Part shown: positions 1 to 6,995 of the stretch, piece after piece
Numbering within the stretch: position 1 is the first letter of the stretch
How the letters are laid out: every line of letters begins with the position of its first letter
Source: DASYTH01 sp035762905
Lineage (GTDB): Bacteria; Actinomycetota; Actinomycetes; Mycobacteriales; Pseudonocardiaceae
Length of the DNA stretch: 64,000 nucleotides
Assembly (NCBI RefSeq): GCF_035762905.1
Contig: NZ_DASUCC010000151.1
Span: 4,248 to 68,247 of the forward strand
Reading direction: 5' to 3'
Position numbers and translations under genes: made by a program
Notes under the pieces: model-generated
What the model was told of the DNA's origin: nothing
What the model saw: only the letters and a program-made list of their open reading frames with translations
The model's database searches: none

Positions 1-1
1 G

Positions 2-421
2 GTCGCCGCCGGCGTGGTGATCGGCGTGCTGATCGCCGACGGCTCGGGCGCCGGCTCCCCGGCCGCCGGCGCCGACCCGGCGGCCTCGACCACCACCACC
101 GTGCCCCCGTCCCCCTGCCAGGCCTCGTACGAGGTCAAGCAGTCGTGGGACAACGGCTACCTCGTCGAGGTGACGGTCACGAACCGCGGCGCCGACGACG
201 AGCTCACCGGCTGGCTGGTGACCTGGACCCTGCCCGCCGGCCACCAGATCGACCAACTCTGGAACGGCGAGCGCGAAACCGACGGCCCAGCGGTCACCGT
301 CAGGAACGTGGACTACAACGGCATCATCGCCGCGGGCGCGAACGTCAAGTTCGGGCTCACCATGCGGGCGCCGGGCGCCGGTGAACGAGAGGTACCGGCC
401 ATAGACTGCCGGGAGGACTGA
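2..421 (+). CDS. Membrane-anchored CBM2-like protein, 5' end outside window
   Basis: The reading frame is already open at base 2, so the true start lies upstream. The first visible residues are the end of a hydrophobic, probably membrane-spanning segment (VAAGVVIGVLIA). A Ser/Thr/Pro linker follows, then a domain of about 100 residues with paired terminal cysteines (CQASY near the front, IDCRED at the end), conserved Trp residues (SWDNGY, GWLVTW, LWNGE) and beta-rich spacing typical of family 2 carbohydrate-binding modules. CBM2 domains bind cellulose or xylan on the cell exterior. No catalytic domain is visible, so it is probably a surface-anchored binding protein, although a missing N-terminal part could change that. 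A DUF4342 gene follows after 10 nt and may be co-transcribed. Confidence 0.75.
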   Translation, partial: VAAGVVIGVLIADGSGAGSPAAGADPAASTTTTVPPSPCQASYEVKQSWDNGYLVEVTVTNRGADDELTGWLVTWTLPAGHQIDQLWNGERETDGPAVTVRNVDYNGIIAAGANVKFGLTMRAPGAGEREVPAIDCRED

Positions 422-431
422 GGGAGGAACG

Positions 432-722
432 ATGACCGAGGAACGCGAACCGATCGTCCGCCAGGCCGGCCAGGCCGTGCTCGGCAAGGTGAAGGAGCTG
501 ATCCACGAGGGCAACGTGCGCCACGTCGTGATCCGGAACGACGCCGGCCGCACGGTGATGGACATCCCGCTCACCGCCGGCGTCGTCGCCGCCTGCGCCG
601 CGCCCGTGGTCACCGCGATCAGCGCCATCGCCGCCCTGGCCAACGACTGGTCGATCAAGGTCGAACAACCCCTCCCGCCCAGCGACCCGATCGTGATCGA
701 CGCCGCGCCCACCGACCACTGA
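432..722 (+). CDS. DUF4342 domain protein
   Basis: This 96-residue protein resembles DUF4342 proteins: a charged N-terminal helix (GQAVLGKVKELIHEGNVRHV), the short strand VVIRNDAGRTVMDIPLT, then a small hydrophobic segment rich in Ala and Val (GVVAACAAPVVTAISAIAAL) that could insert in or lie on a membrane. The function of the family is not established. The start is supported by GGAGG at 422-426, 5 nt ahead of the ATG. It follows the CBM2-like gene by 10 nt, so the two are probably one transcript. Confidence 0.75.
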   Translation: MTEEREPIVRQAGQAVLGKVKELIHEGNVRHVVIRNDAGRTVMDIPLTAGVVAACAAPVVTAISAIAALANDWSIKVEQPLPPSDPIVIDAAPTDH

Positions 723-797
723 ACCATCGACCCCGGAGCCCGCCGACCACCGGGAACCGGGGGATTGACCATCCCACCGCCTGGGAATCCCGTTCCC

Positions 798-1508
798 ATG
801 GTCCCCGCCCGGCGCATCGCGGCCACCCTTGCCGCCGCCCTGCTCACCGCTGCCCTGACCGCCTGCGAGCCCGTGGATCTTTCCATCCCACCCGGCACCG
901 GCCCGGCCGCCAACCCCGCCGCCAACGCCCACGAACCCCCGGGCACCGTCGACGCCCCCACCGCCCGCACCCGCCTCGCCGCCCTCATCGAGGCACCCCC
1001 CGCCACCCTCGACGGCTACGTGCGCGACTGCGACAACGGCGACGCCTGCGTCTTCGGCCAACCCTGGTTCGACACCGACGGCGACGGCTGCGACCAACGC
1101 TCCCAGGTCCTCGCCCGCGACATGGTCGACGTCATCCGCAAACCCGGCCGCTGCGCCGTCACCTCCGGCACCCTGCACGACCCCTACACCGGCCAAACCG
1201 TCACCAGCGTCTCCAAGATCCAGATCGACCACGTCGTCCCCCTCGCCGAAATGTGGCGCAGCGGCGCCGCCAACTGGCCCCCCGACCAACGCACCCGCGC
1301 CGCCAACGACCTCACCAACCTCCTCGCCGTCAACGGAAAGACCAACCAGTCCAAAGGCGACAAGACCCCCGACGTCTGGCTCCCGCCCAACACCGCCTAT
1401 CACTGCACCTACGCCCGCATCTACATCACCACCAAGTCGAACTACGCCCTCACCGTGACCGCCATCGAGCGCCAGGCACTGGCCCAGGCCCTCGCCGCCT
1501 GCGGTTGA
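798..1508 (+). CDS. Secreted lipoprotein HNH nuclease (DUF1524-type)
   Basis: A 236-residue exported protein. The chosen ATG at 798 gives a classical signal peptide (MVPARRIAATLAAALLTAAL) ending in a lipobox, LTAC, so it is probably lipid-anchored outside the membrane; a TTG at 765 would add 11 residues. The second half carries the HNH fold of DUF1524/GmrSD C-terminal-type nucleases: IQIDHVVPLAEMW with the metal-binding/catalytic D-H pair, then NDLTNLLAVNGKTNQSKGDKTPDVWLPP. Secreted family members are usually regarded as non-specific DNases. Several Cys residues (CDNGDAC, CDQR, GRCAV, YHC) suggest extracellular disulfides. It has its own frame and probably its own promoter. Confidence 0.8.
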   Translation: MVPARRIAATLAAALLTAALTACEPVDLSIPPGTGPAANPAANAHEPPGTVDAPTARTRLAALIEAPPATLDGYVRDCDNGDACVFGQPWFDTDGDGCDQRSQVLARDMVDVIRKPGRCAVTSGTLHDPYTGQTVTSVSKIQIDHVVPLAEMWRSGAANWPPDQRTRAANDLTNLLAVNGKTNQSKGDKTPDVWLPPNTAYHCTYARIYITTKSNYALTVTAIERQALAQALAACG

Positions 1509-1519
1509 TCCATGCTGGG

Positions 1520-1559
1520 TTGTCATTGCCGGAGCACACTGTTGTCATTGCCGGAGCAC
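1520..1559. repeat. 22-bp tandem duplication
   Basis: The 18-mer TTGTCATTGCCGGAGCAC occurs at 1520-1537 and again at 1542-1559, a 22-bp period. The second copy contains the stop codon of the decayed HNH gene on the minus strand, so the duplication lies exactly at the end of the pseudogene. Confidence 0.85.
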
Positions 1560-2770
1560 GTTCCGCATCGGCCTTTGCTCCGGATCAACCCATTTCGGCG
1601 GTCGGAAGTGAGGCAATCCGTTCACGAGTTTTATCGTCCATTTCGAGTGATGCAGCAACCGATGGTGTCTCCTGCAAAGGAGCACCATGTTGGCCATATC
1701 GGTCGCACCGCCCTCCGATCAGAATTTGATGTGATGCGCGTCGGTCCATCTCGCCGGTAGATGGCACCCCGGAAACGCGCATCCCCGGTCCGGGCAATCA
1801 GTGCTTTGCGCTGTTCGGGTTTCACCAGGCGGCGTTCCCGGCCCACGTCCAGTGGAACCGAGTCGCCGTTGAGCACGACCGGGATCAGCCCCGTATCGCA
1901 AGCGATCCGTCGGGCCGCACTCGCCGACAGGAACGCCCCACCGTCCAAAGTGGCGGTACCGATCCCTTCCAGCAGTGCGTTGAGGTCCATGTAGAGGTGC
2001 AGGTGCGGCTTGTTCCCACCGGCCGTGCTGTCGTCGAGCTGCGCGGCGCTGTGGCACAGCTGCGCGAACCCGTCACCGCGCCGCCGCTGCGCCGAACGCG
2101 GATCCGGCACACCGTCGACCGGAGATAGCGGCAGGCTCAACGCGCCGATCAGGCTGACGAACTCCTCGCCCGCCTCGGGGTCCAGGACGCCCCGGAACTT
2201 GATCCACCCGTCTGGCTGGGTGCAGATGTGCAGCTCGTTCTCCGGTTCGGCGAGCTTGTCCTCCTGGTGTGGGTCCTCGCCGTCCTGGTCGATGCGCGCC
2301 AGCAGGATCCGCCCGTACTGCTTCACGACCCGCGCATCGGAAGTCCGTGCGGTCTCGGTCAGTGCGGACTCCACCACCTGCTTGTTCTCCGCCCCCGCCC
2401 ACTCGGGGATCGCGTTGACCGCCTCCGCGATGACCTCGACATGGTCCGCATCCAGCGCCCCGTCCCGCAATGCCTCGCGCACCAGCGGCAGCTTGGCCGG
2501 CGTCACATGCCCGGTCGGCGTGACCGACTCGGCCACCTGCTCGGCCTGCGCGATCAACCCCGATGCCTTCCGGGTGGTGATCCGCAACAGCTCAGCCAGG
2601 TATCGGGCCGCACTTGGGTACCCGGCGAACAATTCCGTCTGGTGGTGAGCGATGTCGTTCACGATGTCCAGCGCGGCGGCGTAGTCCCGACGCATTCTGG
2701 CGAAGATTTCCTTCAGCGCAGCCGGAACCTCCGAACCCCGCAGGGTCGCGTATTCCCGGGCTGCGCTCAT
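1545..2770 (-). pseudogene. DUF222/HNH endonuclease (REP13E12-like), frameshifted and nonsense-mutated
   Basis: The first 320 or so codons from the start at 2770 encode a normal DUF222 domain leading into KPEQRKALIAR, after which this family continues into its HNH zinc finger. Here the frame is lost near 1790: reading on after restoring one base (CCGG instead of an expected CCCGG on the plus strand) gives RDRGCAFPGCHLPARWTDAHHIKF, a textbook HNH motif. Straight after HHIKF comes TGA (1719-1721) where the family has Trp. Beyond that stop the same frame still reads TDMANMVLLCRRHHRLLHH and ends at 1545. Two independent lesions thus separate the DUF222 part from the catalytic part. The intact portion could yield a truncated protein without nuclease activity. 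A sequencing error could explain the indel but not the TGG-to-TGA change as well. Confidence 0.85.
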
Positions 2771-2900
2771 GCCGCCATTCTATCGGTGCTCGGTCCTGGT
2801 TTCGAGAATGTTCACTCGATCAGGTGTTCGACGGGCGGACGTGCCATTCGCGTGGTTTTCGAGTTGCGGTGCAGAGAAACCTTTGCTGTGGTTGGCAGGG

Positions 2901-3031
2901 GTCCCCGGCTGCGTCGGAACGCTCGGGGTGGCCGCCTTGGCAGAGCGGGGCCCGGCGTTCCGCCGCACGGCCGTGGACAGGCGCTCCGAGCACCAACCCG
3001 GGCCCGGCCTGCCCACAACCGTGCACCGAGC
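2901..3031 (+). repeat. REP-like hairpin element, copy A
   Basis: This 131-nt stretch is repeated in inverted orientation at 3329-3462 with scattered differences. Inside it an imperfect hairpin is formed by 2965-2982 (GCACGGCCGTGGACAGGC) and 3007-3024 (GCCTGCCCACAACCGTGC), with 3 mismatches in 18. No gene covers it; the overlapping open frames lack start signals. Confidence 0.8.
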
Positions 3032-3059
3032 CACCCGCTCACCCGCCGACCCCCACGAC

Positions 3060-3290
3060 TTCCCACCCCCAACACCCGAATCCCCAGCACCGACAACCCA
3101 GTTACCACCTCCCGCAGCAACCCCGAACTCCCAGCCCAACAGCCGAGTCCCACCCCCAGCAGCCGAGTACCACACCCAGCAGCCGAGTTCCCAACCCCAA
3201 CAGTCGAGTCCCACCCAGCAGCCGAGTCCTCAGCTCCGGTAGCCGAACTCCCAGTTCCAGCACCCCAAGTTCCCAGGCCCAGATCCCTTA
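3060..3290. repeat. C-rich degenerate 18-21 bp tandem repeat
   Basis: About ten degenerate units of the type CCGAGTCCCACCCCCAGCAG, unit lengths 18 to 21 bp, lie between the two inverted REP-like elements. The units resemble the reverse complement of the G-rich array at 3524-3775, so the two arrays are related but in opposite orientation. Confidence 0.7.
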
Positions 3291-3328
3291 ACGACCTGAC
3301 CAAGCAACCCGCCATGGTGACGTACCTT

Positions 3329-3462
3329 GCCCGGTGCACGGTTGTGGGCAGGCCCGCGCCCCGCGTCTGTGCACGAAGCGGCCTGTCCACAACCGTGCGG
3401 CGGAACGCCGGGCCCAGCCCCGCCAAGGTGCCCACCCCGAGCGTTCCGATGCAGCCGGGGAC
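3329..3462 (-). repeat. REP-like hairpin element, copy B (inverted)
   Basis: Inverted copy of 2901-3031. Its internal hairpin is tighter: 3336-3354 and 3380-3398 pair over 19 positions with one mismatch (core GCACGGTTGTGGGCAGGCC against GGCCTGTCCACAACCGTGC). The two copies could also pair with each other in single-stranded DNA or RNA. Confidence 0.8.
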
Positions 3463-3523
3463 GGCACCCAGGCCAACCCGGCCCCCCGGCACCGGCGGTT
3501 CGGCTGCCGGGATCAGCGGTGGG

Positions 3524-3775
3524 GATGCTGGAGTCGGGAGTTCAGGTGCTGGAGCCGGGAGTTGGGGTGCTGGGACCGGCAGTTCAGATGCTGGAGTCGG
3601 GAGTTCAGGTGCTGGAGCCGGGGGTTGGGGTGCTGGGACCGGCGGTTCAGGTGCTGGAGTCGGGAGTTGGGGTGCTGGGGCCGGCGGTTGGGGTGTTGGG
3701 GTTGGGAACTCGGCTACCGGAGCTGGGAGTTGGGGTGCTGGGGCTGGCGGTTGGGGTGTTGGGGGCGGCGACTCG
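3524..3775. repeat. 21-bp minisatellite, 12 copies
   Basis: Twelve contiguous 21-bp units without spacers, consensus GGTGCTGGAGCCGGGAGTTGG with substitutions at a few fixed positions. Because 21 is a multiple of three, all frames stay open across the array (Gly/Ala/Trp-rich on plus, Pro/Ala-rich on minus), which explains the long spurious frames here. The array ends 7 bp from the stop of the GAF-ANTAR gene, so 2771-3782 as a whole holds only repeats and no supported gene. Confidence 0.85.
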
Positions 3776-3782
3776 GGAACGC

Positions 3783-4682
3783 TTACAGTCCCGAGGTCCC
3801 GTCCAACACCGACTGCGCCACTTCCAACAGCGGCCGCTTCAACTCCGCTGCCCGGTTGGCCATCAGTTGGAACGCCTCGGCGCCGGTGGTGTGGTGGCGT
3901 TCGGCGAGGGTTCCTTTGGCCTGTTCGATGATGGCCTGGTTTGACAGTGCCAACTCTAGTTGCGTGACGAACTGCTCCCGATGGGTCGCGGCGTGTTCGT
4001 GCAGGATCGCCACGGCGGCGAGATCGGCCAGTCCTTGCAGGATCCGGTCGTCGAATCCGCATACCCGGTCGACCCCGGGCAACACCAACGCGCCGAGGAT
4101 ATCGGAGCGGAGCCGCACCGGTGCGGCGTGCACGGTCGAGATTCCCATCCCACGCGCGTGGTCGAACAGTTGCGGCCAGGCGGAGTCGATCTCGATCGGG
4201 ACCGGGCCGGGTCCGTCCAGGTAGAGCCGGAAGAACTCCCGGAGTGGAGCATCGTCGGGCTCGACGGCGAGCAGCGTTCGCGGCCGCGCCAGGACGATAC
4301 CGGCGGCGTCCACCGGCAACAGTGCCACGCAGCAGCGCAGCAGCGGGCGCAGGGTGTCGACCAGGGGCATTCCGTTCACCAGCGCGCTTGCGGTGGCCAG
4401 GAACGCCTCGACGACCCGCTGCTCGGCCCCGTGTCCGGTCGTGATCAGCCGGACCGCCACGTCCCGGATCTGCGAGATCGCCCGGTCCACCTGACCGATC
4501 GCCGACCAGACCCGTTGCCGCGCTTGACCTTCCTGGTTGCGCTCGATCAGCGCAAGCACGCCGTGCAGCTCCATGCTGACCCCGAACAGGCACTGGACGG
4601 TGGGATCCAGCATGTCCACCTCGCTGGGAACCTGATCCATCCGGCCTGCCGTCTCCCCGGTTCGGAGTCCAGTGCGGCTCAT
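3783..4682 (-). CDS. GAF-ANTAR regulator 1
   Basis: A GAF-type sensor domain (roughly residues 60-220, with LLPVDAAGIVLARPR and ILGALVLPGVDRV) is followed by a C-terminal ANTAR domain (ALSNQAIIEQAKGTLAERHHTTGAEAFQLM), which binds paired RNA hairpins to prevent transcription termination. ATG at 4682 gives 299 residues; an alternative ATG at 4640 has a better purine-rich sequence (GGCAGG) just upstream and gives 285. A longer open frame reaching 4793 overlaps the next gene's coding end and is unlikely. It is the last of three tandem GAF-ANTAR genes on this strand. The ligand is unknown. Confidence 0.85.
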   Translation of the reverse strand: MSRTGLRTGETAGRMDQVPSEVDMLDPTVQCLFGVSMELHGVLALIERNQEGQARQRVWSAIGQVDRAISQIRDVAVRLITTGHGAEQRVVEAFLATASALVNGMPLVDTLRPLLRCCVALLPVDAAGIVLARPRTLLAVEPDDAPLREFFRLYLDGPGPVPIEIDSAWPQLFDHARGMGISTVHAAPVRLRSDILGALVLPGVDRVCGFDDRILQGLADLAAVAILHEHAATHREQFVTQLELALSNQAIIEQAKGTLAERHHTTGAEAFQLMANRAAELKRPLLEVAQSVLDGTSGL

Positions 4683-4731
4683 CGTGACGTGCAACTTGCA
4701 CGAGGTCAACCGTCCGGTTGGCCGAGCACTG

Positions 4732-5457
4732 CTACCTGCCGCCGATCTCCGCCAGATCCGCCGAGCCGTGCACCACCTCGCTGGCCAGCTCACCCAGGTT
4801 CCGTCCGGTCCGCCTGGCGTAGGCCCGCAACCGCGCGTGCGCGTCGTCCACCGACGTCCCGATGTGCTCGGCCAGCACGCCTTTCGCCTGGTCCAGCACC
4901 ACCCGCTGGTTCAGTGCGGTCTGCAACTGCCCGAACACCAGGTCGCGGTCCCGCACCGTGCGCTCGTGCATGATCCCGATCGTGGCCACGTCGGCCAGCG
5001 CCTGCCCGAGGTCGATCGCCTCCTGCTCCAGCTCACCCGGCTGGCTGTCGAACAGGTTCAGCCCGCCGATCAGCCCGTCCCGCAGCCGCATCGGCAGCGC
5101 GTGCGCCGACCCGAACCCGGCCGCCCGGGCCGCCGCCGCGAACTGCGGCCACCGGTCGGTCGCCGCGGCGAGATCACCGGCGTGCACCGCCCGACCCACC
5201 CGGTAGCAGTCCAGGCACGGCCCTTCCCGGTTCTGCAGCTGGAACAGCTCAAGCACTCGGCCCTGCTCGGTGGACGCCGCCACCAGCTTGAGCGTGCCGC
5301 GGTGGTCGGCGAGCAGCAGCCCGGCCGCGTCCACCTCGAGCAACTCCACGCAGCGTTTCGCCAGCAGCTCAAGAAAGTCCAGGACATCGAAGTCGGTCAC
5401 CAGCCGGTCGGCCAGTGCCACGAAGGCCTCCCGGACCCGTCTATCCGACGCGTTCAT
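4732..5457 (-). CDS. GAF-ANTAR regulator 2
   Basis: A 241-residue cytoplasmic regulator with an N-terminal GAF domain (DVLDFLELLAKRCVELLEVDAAGLLLADHRG through QPGELEQEAIDLGQALADVATIGIM) and a C-terminal ANTAR domain (LQTALNQRVVLDQAKGVLAEHIGTSVDDAHARLRAYAR, split here only by description). The VLDQAKGVLAE core is the family's most typical form, so RNA binding is likely intact. GPCLDC contains a Cys pair that might take part in redox or metal sensing, which is inference. The start at 5457 overlaps the stop of regulator 3 by 4 nt (ATGA), implying translational coupling. Confidence 0.9.
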   Translation of the reverse strand: MNASDRRVREAFVALADRLVTDFDVLDFLELLAKRCVELLEVDAAGLLLADHRGTLKLVAASTEQGRVLELFQLQNREGPCLDCYRVGRAVHAGDLAAATDRWPQFAAAARAAGFGSAHALPMRLRDGLIGGLNLFDSQPGELEQEAIDLGQALADVATIGIMHERTVRDRDLVFGQLQTALNQRVVLDQAKGVLAEHIGTSVDDAHARLRAYARRTGRNLGELASEVVHGSADLAEIGGR

Positions 5458-6224
5458 CTCCGCGGTTCCTCCCCGTTGGGCCGGTTGCCTTCGGCAGGCG
5501 GATTGCCCGCACCGCCTCCATCGAAGCGCAACCGCCGCCCGAGCACGTCCCTGGCCACCTCGACCAGCCGACGATCACGGGCGTACGCATAGGCACGCAA
5601 CCGAACCAGCGCCTCCTCGACTCCCAATCCGAGCTGCACCGACACCATCCCGGCGGCCTGGTGCACCTCGGCGCGCCACTCGTCGAAGCCCCCGTCGACC
5701 AGGTCCGGGTAGGCGCCGGTGATCCCGCCCCGGTCGTCCAGCACCAGCAGCAGCGCCGCGTCCGCGAAGACCAGCGCGTCGGCCAACTCCTCGCCGGCCA
5801 GCCCACCCGCCCGGTCCCGGTACAGGTCCAGGACTCCGACCCGGACGGCGCCGAGCGCGAGCGGGAACGAGAACATCGCCAGCACCCCGCGCCGGGTGGC
5901 GGCCGGGGCGAACATCGGCCACCGGCAACGGCTCGCCGGGGCGGACAGGTCCGCCGCCAACACCGGTTCGGCGCCGGACATCGCGTCCGCGGACGGTCCC
6001 TCGCCCAGGGTGAACTGCAGCTCGGCCAACTCGGCGCTGTTGTCGTCGGTGGCGACCACGGGATCGTGCCGGCCGGACCCGCGCGTGATCGACAGACCGG
6101 CCCCCGTCGCGGCAACGGCCCGCGCGCACGCCGTACACACGTGCCGCAGTGATGCCGATACCCCCTCCCGCTGTGCGTGTTCCGTGATCAGCGCCCAGGC
6201 CCTGACCACACGGTCCTGATCCAC
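5454..6224 (-). CDS. GAF-ANTAR regulator 3, first gene of the trio
   Basis: A 256-residue protein of the same architecture: GAF-like domain with SLRHVCTACARAVAATGAGL and PLALGAVRVGVLDLYRD, then an ANTAR segment (VHQAAGMVSVQLGLGVEEAL and VRLRAYAYARDRRLVEVARD). The ANTAR here has QAAGMV instead of the usual QAKG, so RNA recognition may differ from regulator 2. A Pro/Gly/Arg-rich tail follows. It starts the minus-strand ANTAR trio and is divergent from the CBS protein at 6379, with about 154 bp between them. Confidence 0.88.
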   Translation of the reverse strand: MDQDRVVRAWALITEHAQREGVSASLRHVCTACARAVAATGAGLSITRGSGRHDPVVATDDNSAELAELQFTLGEGPSADAMSGAEPVLAADLSAPASRCRWPMFAPAATRRGVLAMFSFPLALGAVRVGVLDLYRDRAGGLAGEELADALVFADAALLLVLDDRGGITGAYPDLVDGGFDEWRAEVHQAAGMVSVQLGLGVEEALVRLRAYAYARDRRLVEVARDVLGRRLRFDGGGAGNPPAEGNRPNGEEPRR

Positions 6225-6339
6225 AGGCGAAAACCGCCTCGCCGCCTTCTCCGAATGACCTAGTGGGGCGGAACCCTATCCAGACCAGCCGACCGGTCTG
6301 AAATTCCGGGTGGATTTTGGGCTCGGGCGCGGTACTCCG

Positions 6340-6360
6340 AAGGTGACGTGGAGTCACCTT
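6340..6360. promoter_or_regulatory. Inverted repeat before the CBS/devS operon
   Basis: AAGGTGAC (6340-6347) and GTCACCTT (6353-6360) form a perfect 8-bp inverted repeat with a 5-bp spacer, 18 bp ahead of the CBS-protein ATG. It could be an operator or a leader stem; no factor is identified. Confidence 0.5.
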
Positions 6361-6378
6361 CCGCCGGAGGAGAAGGCC

Positions 6379-6942
6379 ATGCAGGCGCGCGACATCATGA
6401 CCAGCCCGACCAGCACGGTGCGGGTCGGCACCACGGTTGCCGAGGCCACGGCGCTGTTGGCCGCGTGGGGATTCGGCGCGCTGCCGGTGGTGGACGAGGC
6501 CGAGCGCCTGGTCGGCGTGGTGACCGAGGGCGAGCTGGTGCGGTCAACGGCGCGGACCGTGGGGGAGGCGATGACCGCGCCGGCAGCCGCCGTCGGCCCG
6601 GACACGGAGCTGGTCGACCTGACCGTGGCCCTGCTCGGCCGGGGCCAGCCGTGCCTGCCGGTGATCGAGGCTGACCGGCTGGTCGGCGTGGTCACCCGAG
6701 CCGACCTGCTCCGGGTGGTGGCCCGGGACGACGCCGTGATCGCCAGGGACGTGTGGCGCCGGCTGATCGACTACAGCGGGCACGACCGCTGGCGGGTCGA
6801 GGTGCACGGTGGCGACGTCACCATCGCCTGTGCCGGGGGCGGTGGGTTCGCCGACGAGACCGATCGGTTCGTGCTGGCGGCGCTCGCCGGGGCGGTGCCC
6901 GGCGTGCTGCGGGCGCGCACCGTCGCGGGCAAAGACGGCTGA
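6379..6942 (+). CDS. Double CBS-domain protein with BON-like tail
   Basis: A 187-residue cytoplasmic protein. Two CBS motifs (MQARDIMTSPTSTVRVGTTV to LVGVVTEGELV, and VGEAMTAPAAAVGPDTELVD to LVGVVTRADLL) form a Bateman module, which normally binds adenosyl ligands such as AMP, ATP or SAM. A short BON-like segment follows (RWRVEVHGGDVTIA). ATG 6379 is preferred because GGAGGAG sits 6-12 nt upstream (6366-6372); the open frame continues to 6310 without a good signal. It precedes the DevS-like kinase by 53 bp on the same strand and may be co-transcribed. CBS proteins are common companions of DevRS-type dormancy or hypoxia regulons. Confidence 0.85.
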   Translation: MQARDIMTSPTSTVRVGTTVAEATALLAAWGFGALPVVDEAERLVGVVTEGELVRSTARTVGEAMTAPAAAVGPDTELVDLTVALLGRGQPCLPVIEADRLVGVVTRADLLRVVARDDAVIARDVWRRLIDYSGHDRWRVEVHGGDVTIACAGGGGFADETDRFVLAALAGAVPGVLRARTVAGKDG

Positions 6943-6995
6943 CGCGCGACTGGTCCAGCCTTCGCCGTCGTGGCATCGTTTGGCAGGAGGTCAGG

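Noticed and set aside
357..1526. Long minus-strand frame of 389 codons over the DUF4342 and HNH genes
   Set aside because: Composition is Gly/Val/Arg-rich without domain, and it lies opposite a well-supported lipoprotein nuclease; a typical GC-rich shadow.
3524..3775. Possible CRISPR array
   Set aside because: The 21-bp units are contiguous with no unique spacers and no cas genes are near.
2228..3931. Plus-strand frame of 567 codons over the pseudogene and repeats
   Set aside because: It runs antisense through the DUF222 gene and stays open only because of 21-bp repeats; no start signal or domain.
2812..4701. Minus-strand frame of 629 codons with PAPELPTPA repeats
   Set aside because: It is opened by the minisatellite and overlaps the GAF-ANTAR gene in another frame; no supported protein domain.
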